From Hyphomicrobiales bacterium (GTDB taxonomy: Bacteria > Pseudomonadota > Alphaproteobacteria > Rhizobiales > Xanthobacteraceae): a stretch of 7,587 nucleotides of DNA. The translations under genes and the position numbers were made by a program. Shown here piece by piece: positions 1 through 6,034 of this stretch. The notes under the pieces were generated by a model. It ran no database searches. It was not told the DNA's origin and was given only the letters and a program-made list of their open reading frames with translations. Position 1 is the first letter of the stretch, and every line of letters starts with the position of its first letter. The stretch spans positions 1-7,587 of the forward strand of contig JACQTM010000377.1 in the NCBI GenBank assembly GCA_016210825.1, written 5' to 3'.

Positions 1-1
1 G

Positions 2-595
2 GCGCTGGCGCGGGGCGATGCCGGGGTCGACCCATTTCGCGGCCAGCACTTGGCGCCGGTGAAGCGCACAATGACGACGCCGGATGGCAAAATCACTGTC
101 ACGATGGATGAGACGGAAAGTCCACTAGCCTGGCTTGCCCGCCGCAAGGGGCGCGACGGCCGTGCGCTGATCGAGCCGCATCAATTGCAGGCCGGCGAAA
201 GATTGCGTTTCGAATTTACCCGCGCGCAGATGATGCCGCGAACAACCTCGAACTGGGACGCACCGGTCACGGGCGAGTGCCGTGGCGGTAACTTGCCGTC
301 GACATTCACGGAAGCCGCCATCGGCGCGCGACAGAGCATTCGTAGCACTCTCGACGCGGTCGGACCGGAATTTGCAGGTCTACTGCTCGATATCTGTTGT
401 TTTCTCAAGGGGCTTGCGGACATCGAGCGCGAGCGCAGCTGGCCTGCGCGGTCTGGGAAGGTCGTCTTACAACTGGCGCTCGATCGGCTTGCCCGTCATT
501 ACGGCTTTGGCGCTATAGCACGCGGCGCGCCACGGCCACGAGTGCAGACATGGCTTGCACCCGACGTCGCCTTCACCAGCGGCATTGATCCTTAA
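2..595 (+). CDS. DUF6456 domain-containing protein, 3' part (5' end outside window)
   Basis: The frame is open from base 2 with no stop, so the gene begins before the window. The TTG at 50 and ATG at 71 are internal. The upstream in-frame residues (ending DPFRGQHLAPVK) lead straight into the domain. The core resembles the DUF6456 pattern I know from Hyphomicrobiales: SPLAWLARRKGRDG, then AGERLRFEFTRAQMMPR and NWD. A helical C-terminal half follows (ARQSIRSTLDAVGPEF, LLLDICCFLKGL, ERERSWPARSGKVVLQLAL). It ends with a hydrophilic tail of about 30 residues. There is no signal peptide or membrane segment in the visible part, so it is probably cytoplasmic. Full-length family members carry an N-terminal segment, sometimes annotated as helix-turn-helix, which would lie outside the window. 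Function is unknown. It is convergent with sufE, and the stop codons share a TTAA. Family call fairly sure; biochemical role not assignable. Confidence 0.8.
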   Translation, partial: ALARGDAGVDPFRGQHLAPVKRTMTTPDGKITVTMDETESPLAWLARRKGRDGRALIEPHQLQAGERLRFEFTRAQMMPRTTSNWDAPVTGECRGGNLPSTFTEAAIGARQSIRSTLDAVGPEFAGLLLDICCFLKGLADIERERSWPARSGKVVLQLALDRLARHYGFGAIARGAPRPRVQTWLAPDVAFTSGIDP

Positions 596-1020
596 GCCGG
601 TACAAGCGCGTTGCGGGCTTCGGCGCGGATGCGTTCGACCATGGAACGAAAGCCATTCGAACGCTGGGGCGTCAGATGCTCACCAAGCCCCAAGCGGTTG
701 AACAGGGCGATCGCGTCCGCCTCGAGGATCGTTCGCGCCGGCTTGCCCGAATAGAGCGCGAACAGAATTGCAATTAATCCGCGGACGATATGCGCATCGC
801 TATCGCCGGAAAAGTTGAGGATCGGGCCATCCTTGCCATTTGGCCGTATCGCGGTCGTCATCCAGACCTGACTGGCGCAGCCTTGCACCTTATTGGCTTC
901 GATACGTGCTTTGTCGGGCAACTCGGGCAAACTCCGCCCGAGCTCGATGATGTAACGATAGCGATCGTCCCAGTCATCAAGCAGCGTGAAATTCTCAGTG
1001 ATCTCGTCGATCGTTGTCAT
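592..1020 (-). CDS. sufE: SufE family cysteine desulfurase activator (Fe-S cluster assembly)
   Basis: This 142-residue protein matches SufE in length (E. coli SufE is 138) and in motifs. SufE accepts persulfide sulfur from the cysteine desulfurase SufS on one conserved cysteine and passes it to the SufBCD scaffold in the cytosol. The acceptor is Cys48 in the hallmark VQGCASQVW. Other family features are the N-terminal DWDDRYRYIIELGRSLPELP helix (residues 16-35), the SDAHIVRGLIAILFALYSGK helix (74-93), and a C-terminal helix around SNGFRSMVERI. ATG at 1020 is the only sensible start; no strong Shine-Dalgarno precedes it. The gene is not beside other suf genes here, as is common for stand-alone alphaproteobacterial sufE copies. 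Its stop shares TTAA (592-595) with the convergent DUF6456 gene. Confidence 0.95.
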   Translation of the reverse strand: MTTIDEITENFTLLDDWDDRYRYIIELGRSLPELPDKARIEANKVQGCASQVWMTTAIRPNGKDGPILNFSGDSDAHIVRGLIAILFALYSGKPARTILEADAIALFNRLGLGEHLTPQRSNGFRSMVERIRAEARNALVPA

Positions 1021-1070
1021 GCTGCAATGCCACGTATATTCGGCGTCCCGACATCACTGCGCCAACACTA

Positions 1071-1098
1071 CATATAGCTCTCGCGCGTATTGGCACAA
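1071..1098 (-). promoter_or_regulatory. Possible sufE promoter (weak)
   Basis: Reading on the minus strand, TTGTGC (1098-1093) and TATATG (1076-1071) are separated by 16 nt, about 50 nt upstream of the sufE ATG. The -35 matches TTGACA only in its first three bases and the -10 is partial. The call rests mostly on position and on the local AT-richness in a GC-rich region. Confidence 0.25.
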
Positions 1099-1120
1099 GA
1101 AAGGCTGGCGCCGCCGGCCT
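1095..1120 (-). terminator. Possible weak terminator after the DUF5330 gene
   Basis: On the minus strand a hairpin with arms AGGCCGGC and GCCAGCCT (8 positions, one C-A mismatch, 3-nt GGC loop) is followed by the pyrimidine run TTTCTTG. It starts 46 bases after the DUF5330 stop and would separate that gene from sufE. The T-tract is short and broken, so termination may be weak or the hairpin incidental. Confidence 0.3.
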
Positions 1121-1166
1121 ATAGGCTTGCGTCACCGTTCGACCCTGGAGGATCGACGCGGAAAGG

Positions 1167-1592
1167 TTATGCGGGGTTCCGGTGATCGGTTTCTTTACGC
1201 GGCTGCGGGCCGCGCCAGGGGGTGCGAAGGTCAGCGGGCGTCAACGTTTGCTGGGAGTTCTTGAAACCAACGTTTTGCACCGGCTTGGTGGACGGGCTCG
1301 CCGCGACGGTACCGGTTTCATTGGGCCCGAGCCGCTCGGTCAGGAACTCGTAAAGCATCTTTGCGCCAGCTTGCGCGCGATGGCCGAGAGCCACAGCCGC
1401 ATGCGAACCGACCACGCATGCCTCGGGCTGGCGCTTGCAGAATTGGCTCATGTCGGCGACCGCCGCGGTCGCCGCGGTTACGGCTTCCACGGTTCCGACC
1501 TGCGAGGATGCGCGCGTCGGCTGCGATTGGCCCGTCGGCAATAAAATAAGCACGATGGTGAGCCAGAACGCGGTACGCAAGAGGAAGAACAT
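1167..1592 (-). CDS. DUF5330 domain-containing protein (exported or membrane-anchored)
   Basis: I chose the ATG at 1592 (141 residues) rather than the in-frame ATG at 1628. The protein then begins with a typical hydrophobic signal or anchor, MFFLLRTAFWLTIVLILLPT, and AGGGTAGG-like purines lie just upstream of it. The mature part has two cysteines, C52 and C59, in FCKRQPEACVVG, which could form a disulfide in the periplasm. A helix follows (GHRAQAGAKMLYEFL), then a low-complexity linker. The C-terminal block LTPADLRTPWRGP is typical of DUF5330 proteins of Hyphomicrobiales. Function is unknown; the export signal and paired cysteines suggest an envelope protein (inference). It is divergent from the histidine kinase across an intergenic region of about 440 bases and lies upstream of sufE on the same strand. 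Confidence 0.75.
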   Translation of the reverse strand: MFFLLRTAFWLTIVLILLPTGQSQPTRASSQVGTVEAVTAATAAVADMSQFCKRQPEACVVGSHAAVALGHRAQAGAKMLYEFLTERLGPNETGTVAASPSTKPVQNVGFKNSQQTLTPADLRTPWRGPQPRKETDHRNPA

Positions 1593-1746
1593 GACCCTAC
1601 CCTTGTCCCCGGCGGCGATTTTTTTCATTGCCGCTCATGAGACAACCTAGCAAACAGCCTTGAAGATGCGGTTGGCCGCAAGCCGCGGCTTTTGCCCATA
1701 TTCGAAGCGAATGCGATCGGCTTTTTCCTAAAACTGTAATGACGGC

Positions 1747-1761
1747 AATTTTCGTAAAATT
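1747..1761. repeat. Short inverted repeat AATTTT-cgt-AAAATT
   Basis: Perfect 6-bp arms around a 3-nt centre, in the divergent intergenic region. The size and AT-richness would suit an operator for a dimeric regulator, but no known consensus is recognised. A second dyad, TCGAA-N9-TTCGA, follows immediately (1761-1779). Confidence 0.35.
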
Positions 1762-1772
1762 CGAACGATCGC

Positions 1773-1782
1773 GATTCGACTC
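1773..1782. promoter_or_regulatory. Two abutting GANTC (CcrM-type) methylation sites
   Basis: GATTC at 1773-1777 is directly followed by GACTC at 1778-1782, and another GATTC lies at 1883-1887. GANTC is the target of the cell-cycle DNA methyltransferase CcrM in alphaproteobacteria, and such sites in promoters can tie transcription to replication. Their presence upstream of a DivJ-like kinase is suggestive only, because single GANTC sites are common by chance. Confidence 0.35.
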
Positions 1783-1958
1783 AAAAGGCGAGATGAATTC
1801 GAGCTTTTCGCGTCTGAAACGGCCCCGGTTCCCGATCTGGGACGTCTGTCGAGCAACCCATCGCTATCCTTTGGCAACCAACGATTCACCATGACCGCAT
1901 GAATGAGCACAAAATGCCGAGAACTAGGCGTATTCGCCGACCCTGGTCCGGCAAGACC

Positions 1959-1973
1959 TTAGTGTTCGCTTAA
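1959..1973 (+). promoter_or_regulatory. Near-consensus CtrA binding box upstream of the kinase
   Basis: The sequence TTAG-TGTTCGC-TTAA matches the CtrA consensus TTAA-N7-TTAA at 7 of 8 fixed positions. It ends 60 bases before the TTG at 2034 and about 30 before the Shine-Dalgarno at 2004. A very weak -10-like TATCCA follows at 1988-1993, which would place the box over the -35 region as in CtrA-activated promoters. The box match is read directly; binding is inferred. Confidence 0.55.
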
Positions 1974-2003
1974 TGGCCCCTTGCGACTATCCAACGAGGC
2001 AAT

Positions 2004-2010
2004 AAGGGGA
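2004..2010 (+). promoter_or_regulatory. Strong Shine-Dalgarno that does not fit the TTG start of the kinase
   Basis: AAGGGGA lies 23 bases before the first standard in-frame start (TTG 2034), too far to serve it. It is 5 bases before an in-frame CTG at 2016-2018. The frame has been open since the TAA at 1971-1973, with no ATG or GTG between. Translation may therefore start at CTG 2016, adding six residues, or this purine run may be coincidental. Confidence 0.4.
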
Positions 2011-2033
2011 CGCGTCTGCGAGCCGGACGTGCA

Positions 2034-3884
2034 TTGGCAATTGTGGGCTTGCTTGAGCCGGTCCGGGATTACATCGATCATCTCGTTCACCCGTCCGCAC
2101 AGCGCGACGTACTCATGACCGCGCGCCATCGCTCGTTCATCGCTCCGCGCCTGCTTGGCAGCCTTGCGGCGATAGCAGCGTTTCCGGTCTATCTGGTAAC
2201 GCGTGGGATTCCAGGCCCGCTTGAGGTCATGGTGTTCGCATGGCTCTTTGCCCCGATCCTGATCGCCTATTATCTATCGCGAACGGGACGCTATGAGGGC
2301 GCCCATGTGCTCTCCTCACTGGCGCTGACTGGGCTCGTCACCGCAGTTGCGGCGATGACAGGCGGGATTGCGTCGTTCGCGGCGATCTGGCTCGTCGTCG
2401 TTCCGCTGGAAGCAGCGTTATCCGCATCGCGCCGCGTGGTTGCCACGGCTTCGAGCTTTGCCTTAGCGTCGGCCGGGCTTCTCCTTGCTCTCTACTGGAC
2501 TGGTACGCTGCCGGCTTTCGAAGCCGATACCGGCGCGCTCGCGGCGCTTGGTGTTATCTCGGCTGCACTTTACGCAACCGGGCTTGCGCTTGGCGCGGAA
2601 TCACTGACACGCACCAGCTCTTGGCTCCTTTACGCGGAAGAAGACCGTTATCGGTTGCTCGCCCGCAACATGACCGACGTCATCACTCGCCACGGCCGCA
2701 ATGGCGCTGTGTTGTTTGCCTCGCCCGCCGCCGAACCGTTATTCGGAGCGAAAGTGAACGAGTTGTCGGGACATGGATTGTTTGACCGCGTTCATGTTGC
2801 CGATCGCCCGGCATATTTAACGGCGCTCGCGGATGCGGCGACTTCCGGCGAGGTACGATCTGTTGAATTCCGCGTGCGCCGGACGCGTGACAACGATCCG
2901 CCAGAGCATTGCGCAAGCTTTGTGTGGATCGAGATGCGCTGCCGCCCGCTCGAACATGTCAAGGGACAAGACGGCGCAGGCGAACACGAAGTTGTTGCCG
3001 TCATGCGCGACGTCACCGAGCGTAAGACCGAGCAACAGCTGCTTGAGCAAGCGCAAGCGGAATCTGAGCGCGCAAGCCTTGCCAAGACTCGGTTCCTCGC
3101 AAACATGAGTCACGAGCTACGCACGCCGCTCAATGCCATCATCGGTTTCTCGGAAATGCTGTCCAACGACGGCTCGATGAGCATCGAGGCGAAACGCCGC
3201 CAGGAATACGCGCAACTGATCAACGAATCCGGTCATCACCTGCTTTCGATGGTGAACGACATCCTTGATATGTCGAAGATGGAGACTGGCGATTTCGAGA
3301 TCGTGCCGGAGCCGTTCGCGCCCGGAATCGTCATCGGCAAGTGCTGCGAACTCTTGGCATTGAAGGCCCGCGAGGCGAACATCGAATTGTCGCTGCGACT
3401 CAACAACGATTTACCCGAGATCGTCGCGGACAAACGCGCCTTCAAGCAAATCCTGCTCAATCTGCTGTCGAATGCGGTCAAATTTACGAAAGACGGCGGC
3501 TGCGTCACGATCGACGCGCGCGCCGAAGGCGCTATGCTCGTCGTTAGCGTTGAGGATAACGGCGTCGGCATCGGCACGTCCGACCTTCCGCGCCTCGGCA
3601 ATCCGTTCTTTCAGGCGCGTTCAGCCTACGACCGACGTCATGACGGAACCGGGCTTGGGCTGTCTATCGTCAAGGGACTGGTCGAGCTGCACGGAGGCGA
3701 GTTCAAGGTCGCGAGCGAGCTTGGCTCCGGAACGCGCGCGATTGTCCGCCTGCCGATCGATTGCGAGGCGACACGGTCAGCGAAAAAAACGCCGCGAATC
3801 GGGCATTTTTCCGCAAGCAAGGATGAAACCGATCACAAAGCCAGCCGCGAAACCATGAATAGCCAGGTGAAACGAAGTGCGTAA
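2034..3884 (+). CDS. Membrane PAS-like sensor histidine kinase, DivJ/PdhS-like
   Basis: This 616-residue hybrid-free sensor kinase has six predicted membrane helices at about residues 35-55, 63-82, 90-108, 112-130, 136-156 and 167-187. A PAS-like domain follows (about 203-330, from EEDRYRLLARNMTDVI to VVAVMRDVTER), then a short coiled linker. The HisKA domain has phosphoacceptor His360 in FLANMSHELRTPLNAIIGFSEML. The ATPase domain has an N box at ILLNLLSNAVKFT (Asn480), G1 DNGVGI (508-513), F box PFFQ (524-527) and G2 GTGLGLSIVKGL (538-549), so it looks active. The H-box sequence, multi-pass N-terminus and length resemble the PleC/DivJ/PdhS family, which controls DivK phosphorylation and through it CtrA. 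DivJ of Caulobacter is similar in size and layout. No ATG start exists; TTG 2034 is listed, with CTG 2016 or GTG 2043 possible. A CtrA-like box lies upstream, and the 3' end overlaps the next gene by 8 bp. Kinase: certain; DivJ identity: inference. Confidence 0.93.
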   Translation: MAIVGLLEPVRDYIDHLVHPSAQRDVLMTARHRSFIAPRLLGSLAAIAAFPVYLVTRGIPGPLEVMVFAWLFAPILIAYYLSRTGRYEGAHVLSSLALTGLVTAVAAMTGGIASFAAIWLVVVPLEAALSASRRVVATASSFALASAGLLLALYWTGTLPAFEADTGALAALGVISAALYATGLALGAESLTRTSSWLLYAEEDRYRLLARNMTDVITRHGRNGAVLFASPAAEPLFGAKVNELSGHGLFDRVHVADRPAYLTALADAATSGEVRSVEFRVRRTRDNDPPEHCASFVWIEMRCRPLEHVKGQDGAGEHEVVAVMRDVTERKTEQQLLEQAQAESERASLAKTRFLANMSHELRTPLNAIIGFSEMLSNDGSMSIEAKRRQEYAQLINESGHHLLSMVNDILDMSKMETGDFEIVPEPFAPGIVIGKCCELLALKAREANIELSLRLNNDLPEIVADKRAFKQILLNLLSNAVKFTKDGGCVTIDARAEGAMLVVSVEDNGVGIGTSDLPRLGNPFFQARSAYDRRHDGTGLGLSIVKGLVELHGGEFKVASELGSGTRAIVRLPIDCEATRSAKKTPRIGHFSASKDETDHKASRETMNSQVKRSA

Positions 3885-4455
3885 GAGACGAGTGCGTAAA
3901 GAACCGGTATTCGCGGCGCCGCGCAGGATAGAAACCAGCGCACACCGCGCTACGCCCTGCCATCGCCGCAAGGATGCGCTTGTGGTGCTGACGATCGTGC
4001 TCGCGGCGGGTGCGATTGTTGTGAACGCGCTCTTTCTGCAATCGGGCTCGCATCCCGCACCGATCTTCGTCAACAAATCGCAGCCGCCGGCGGCGCGTCA
4101 CGTCATGACCGTGCCCGCGGTGGTTATGCCGCGGCCGCGGCCAATCGCGCGCGAGGCCGCGAGATCCGAATCCATCAATCCAATGCCGACGCCGATCACC
4201 GCATCGGTCACGCCACCGACGCCGAAGGCCGATCCCGTCCGTGTGTCGCGCGAAGCCTCCAAGCGCGTGATGACCGTGCAGCGCGTCCTCGCCGAATTCG
4301 GCTATGGCCAGATCAAAGCGACCGGTACGGTCGATGACGATACGCGGGTAGCAATCGAGCGCTACGAGCGCCAGCACAAGCTTCCGGTCACGGGCGAAGT
4401 GTCGGACCGCTTGACGAAGAACTTGTCAGTCATGACCGGTCAAACCTTCGATTAG
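3877..4455 (+). CDS. Membrane-anchored peptidoglycan-binding domain protein
   Basis: 192 residues with a GTG start at 3877, well served by AGGTGA at 3865-3870 (6-nt spacing) and overlapping the kinase stop by 8 bp. A GTG five codons later (3892) repeats GTGCGTAA and is an alternative. Layout: a very basic cytoplasmic N-terminus (about 1-32), one membrane helix (about 34-54, DALVVLTIVLAAGAIVVNALF), a Pro/Ala-rich linker (about 68-125), and a C-terminal PG_binding_1-type domain (about 127-185). That domain shows RVLAEFGYGQ, the TGTVDDDTRVAIERYERQH signature and LPVTGEVSDRLTKNL. It should sit in the inner membrane with the domain reaching the periplasmic cell wall. There is no catalytic domain. 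Overlap with the kinase gene implies co-expression and suggests a shared envelope-related role (inference). Confidence 0.88.
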   Translation: MRKRRVRKEPVFAAPRRIETSAHRATPCHRRKDALVVLTIVLAAGAIVVNALFLQSGSHPAPIFVNKSQPPAARHVMTVPAVVMPRPRPIAREAARSESINPMPTPITASVTPPTPKADPVRVSREASKRVMTVQRVLAEFGYGQIKATGTVDDDTRVAIERYERQHKLPVTGEVSDRLTKNLSVMTGQTFD

Positions 4456-4512
4456 TGCCTCGCGTGACATCACCGGTTTGCGGTTAAGCGCTGATCGCGG
4501 CATATCTGACAC

Positions 4513-4860
4513 ATGCGATTGAAATCGGCGATCTGGGTTTCGGCCTATCTGCGCCGCTGCTCCATCGAAGGAGCCTATGCGGTCGTGCGCCGGCGCGGCG
4601 CCGAAGAAGCGGGCAGCATTTTCGTCAAGATTGACCGCATGGATGGAACGGCCGAATTATTCGGACCGGCACCGCAAACAGCCTTCGATGAACGGCTACC
4701 GGCCGACCGAATTTTTATCGCTTGCCTTGCCGCGCAACCCGCCCCCGAAGCCGATATTGAAAAATATATCTCACGCGAAATGCGCTTCGATCCCGACATC
4801 TGGATTGTTGATGTCGAGGATCGCGCCGGTCGTCATTTTCTCGATCGCGTCGTTACTTGA
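4513..4860 (+). CDS. DUF1491 family protein
   Basis: The protein has 115 residues, the usual size for this family, from ATG at 4513. Family hallmarks visible are RLKSAIWVSAYLRRC (2-16) with the AVVRRRGAEEAGSIFVKI segment (23-40), and the C-terminal FDPDIWIVDVEDRAGRHFLD (92-111). It has no signal peptide or membrane helix, so it is cytoplasmic. Function is unknown. It lies 57 bases after the peptidoglycan-binding gene on the same strand, with neither a terminator nor a strong Shine-Dalgarno visible in the gap, so it may be the third gene of the kinase transcript. It converges with the DUF2336 gene with only 12 bases between stops. Confidence 0.88.
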   Translation: MRLKSAIWVSAYLRRCSIEGAYAVVRRRGAEEAGSIFVKIDRMDGTAELFGPAPQTAFDERLPADRIFIACLAAQPAPEADIEKYISREMRFDPDIWIVDVEDRAGRHFLDRVVT

Positions 4861-4872
4861 CCGCCGTCCAAT

Positions 4873-5889
4873 CTAATCGCCGTGCGGGCGGCGTCGAGTG
4901 AGGTGGCGCCGGTCGGCGAAGAGTGCGGACCCGATGCGCCGCGGCTGCGGTGATGTGATTTCACGACTGCCGGGCGATTCATCGTTCCAATGCACTGGTG
5001 CATATCGGGCCGGCCTGGCGCTCGCGCGATGCGAGCCGCGCCATATTGCAATCATGCACCGCGCGGCCGTTGGCGTGATCTCGTCAAACAGGGCGGCAAG
5101 CTCGTAAACGCGGGCGACTGAATGCCCGACATTGGCATTGAGAAAGAGAAGCATGCGCTGGAGGACATCCGCCGGCACGGCGAGCGCCTTGGCGACAACG
5201 ATAATTGGCTCGCCGGACCGGTCGTTGACGACGCGTTCCGCATGCGCGCGATCGATCGCACAGGCGTTCTCGATGATTTGCATCAACTCGCCGGTGTTTC
5301 GTGTCAGAGCGGCTGTTTCCAGGCGGCTTGCCAATTCGGATGCGGACGTCCCAGATATCGGTTGGATTGGCGCCAGCGGCGCAAACTCGATGTTGAAGAG
5401 AATTAGGCGCCGTTCAGCTGCATCGGCGGAAAAGAAGAGGTCGCTTAAATCGGCGGGCTTTGCCAAGGAATCGGGTGCGGCAAAATCTCTCAACGCTTGT
5501 TTGCGGGCGATGCCTTGGTAGCTCTGATGGGCGTGGGTGCCGGCGCCGACCTCGCGCGCGAGCGGCTTAATGGAGCTGGGACCCCGGGCGTTTGAGCGAA
5601 TGATCGCGGCAATCTCGGCGACGTCACGGGTAAGCCGGCCGAGTACGGCCAGCGGCGCATCGGGATGATGGGCGAGCCGTGTCGCTACCGCCTTGCGTAC
5701 CGGGATATCCACGGCATCAAGCAGCCGGAGCGCAAGCTCGGTGTAGTGGCGCTCCTCATCCGGGCTGTGCATGCTTTTCTGTACATAGAGGTCGGTCAGG
5801 ACGCGCAGCAGCGTCGGGCGGATATCGACCCCATCGCGTCGGGCGAGACTCAGCAAGCCTTCGAGATGTGGGAAAGAAAAGGAGAACAC
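4873..5889 (-). CDS. DUF2336 domain-containing protein
   Basis: About 338 residues. I chose GTG at 5889, which is preceded by AGGTGA (5900-5895) at 5-nt spacing. The GTG at 5898, three codons upstream, lies inside that Shine-Dalgarno and is less likely. The protein is soluble and mostly helical. The N-terminal block has LRVLTDLYVQ, then SPDEERHYTELALRLLDAVD, then VRKAVATRLAHHPDAPLAVLGRL, a typical DUF2336 opening with HEAT-like helical pairs. The later helices (SELASRLETAALTRNTGELM, GEPIIVVAKALAVPADVLQRM, VARVYELAALFDEITPTAARCMIAIWR) complete the domain. A basic, probably disordered tail of about 55 residues ends it. No catalytic motif is seen; helical-repeat proteins of this type often act as scaffolds, but that is inference. 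A CtrA-like box with a TAGAAT -10 lies just upstream. Confidence 0.87.
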   Translation of the reverse strand: MFSFSFPHLEGLLSLARRDGVDIRPTLLRVLTDLYVQKSMHSPDEERHYTELALRLLDAVDIPVRKAVATRLAHHPDAPLAVLGRLTRDVAEIAAIIRSNARGPSSIKPLAREVGAGTHAHQSYQGIARKQALRDFAAPDSLAKPADLSDLFFSADAAERRLILFNIEFAPLAPIQPISGTSASELASRLETAALTRNTGELMQIIENACAIDRAHAERVVNDRSGEPIIVVAKALAVPADVLQRMLLFLNANVGHSVARVYELAALFDEITPTAARCMIAIWRGSHRASARPARYAPVHWNDESPGSREITSPQPRRIGSALFADRRHLTRRRPHGD

Positions 5890-5917
5890 GACAATCACCT
5901 ACGCCTACACCAAAGCC

Positions 5918-5949
5918 ATTCTAGGTGCCCGGCGTTAGCAGAGCGTTAA
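5918..5949 (-). promoter_or_regulatory. CtrA-type promoter candidate for the DUF2336 gene
   Basis: TTAG-CAGAGCG-TTAA at 5935-5949 (plus-strand reading, followed by CC) matches the CtrA consensus TTAA-N7-TTAA(C) with one mismatch. On the minus strand, TAGAAT (5923-5918) is a good -10 (5 of 6 bases). The expected -35 position lies inside the box and does not resemble TTGACA, as expected for an activator-dependent promoter. Transcription would start near 5911, giving a leader of about 22 nt that contains the AGGTGA. The same box could also affect the plus-strand genes starting at 6035. Confidence 0.55.
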
Positions 5950-6034
5950 CCTTGCCTCGCTCTTAATTGCCCCGCGCGCCGATCCGCGGCCCGGCCGGGA
6001 TCCCTCGCATAAGGACGGTTAAGGGAATTGGGAC

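Larger units (their letters stand above)
1593..2033. other. Intergenic region of ~440 bases between divergent genes
   Basis: This stretch separates the minus-strand DUF5330 gene from the plus-strand kinase and is noticeably more AT-rich than the genes. I see no convincing coding sequence; a 60-codon minus-strand open frame at 1728-1910 looks accidental. It holds a short dyad (1747-1761), a TCGAA...TTCGA dyad (1761-1779), GANTC sites at 1773, 1778 and 1883, a CtrA-like box (1959-1973) and a Shine-Dalgarno (2004-2010). No clear sigma-70 promoter for DUF5330 could be picked out. Confidence 0.6.

Noticed and set aside
790..1077. Plus-strand open frame opposite sufE
   Set aside because: Mirror frame of the convincing SufE coding sequence, with no independent support.
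1728..1910. 60-codon minus-strand open frame in the kinase/DUF5330 intergenic region
   Set aside because: No Shine-Dalgarno, no recognisable protein features, and it runs through the AT-rich control region with dyads and GANTC sites.
1945..1958. GGTC-N6-GACC hairpin just before the CtrA-like box
   Set aside because: Only a 4-bp stem with no T-tract; too small to call a terminator or operator.
3703..4377. Long minus-strand open frame (224 codons) antisense to the kinase end and the peptidoglycan-binding gene
   Set aside because: It is a shadow of GC-rich codons of two well-supported genes. Its translation is rich in Arg/His/Gly without domain features, and it has no start signal.
4481..4498. 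TTAA at 4484 before DUF1491 as a CtrA half-site
   Set aside because: No TTAA-like partner at 7-base spacing on either side.
5963..6022. TTAA at 5963 and at 6019 as further CtrA boxes for the small gene
   Set aside because: The partner positions at 7-base spacing read TTGC and CATA or similar, too far from consensus.
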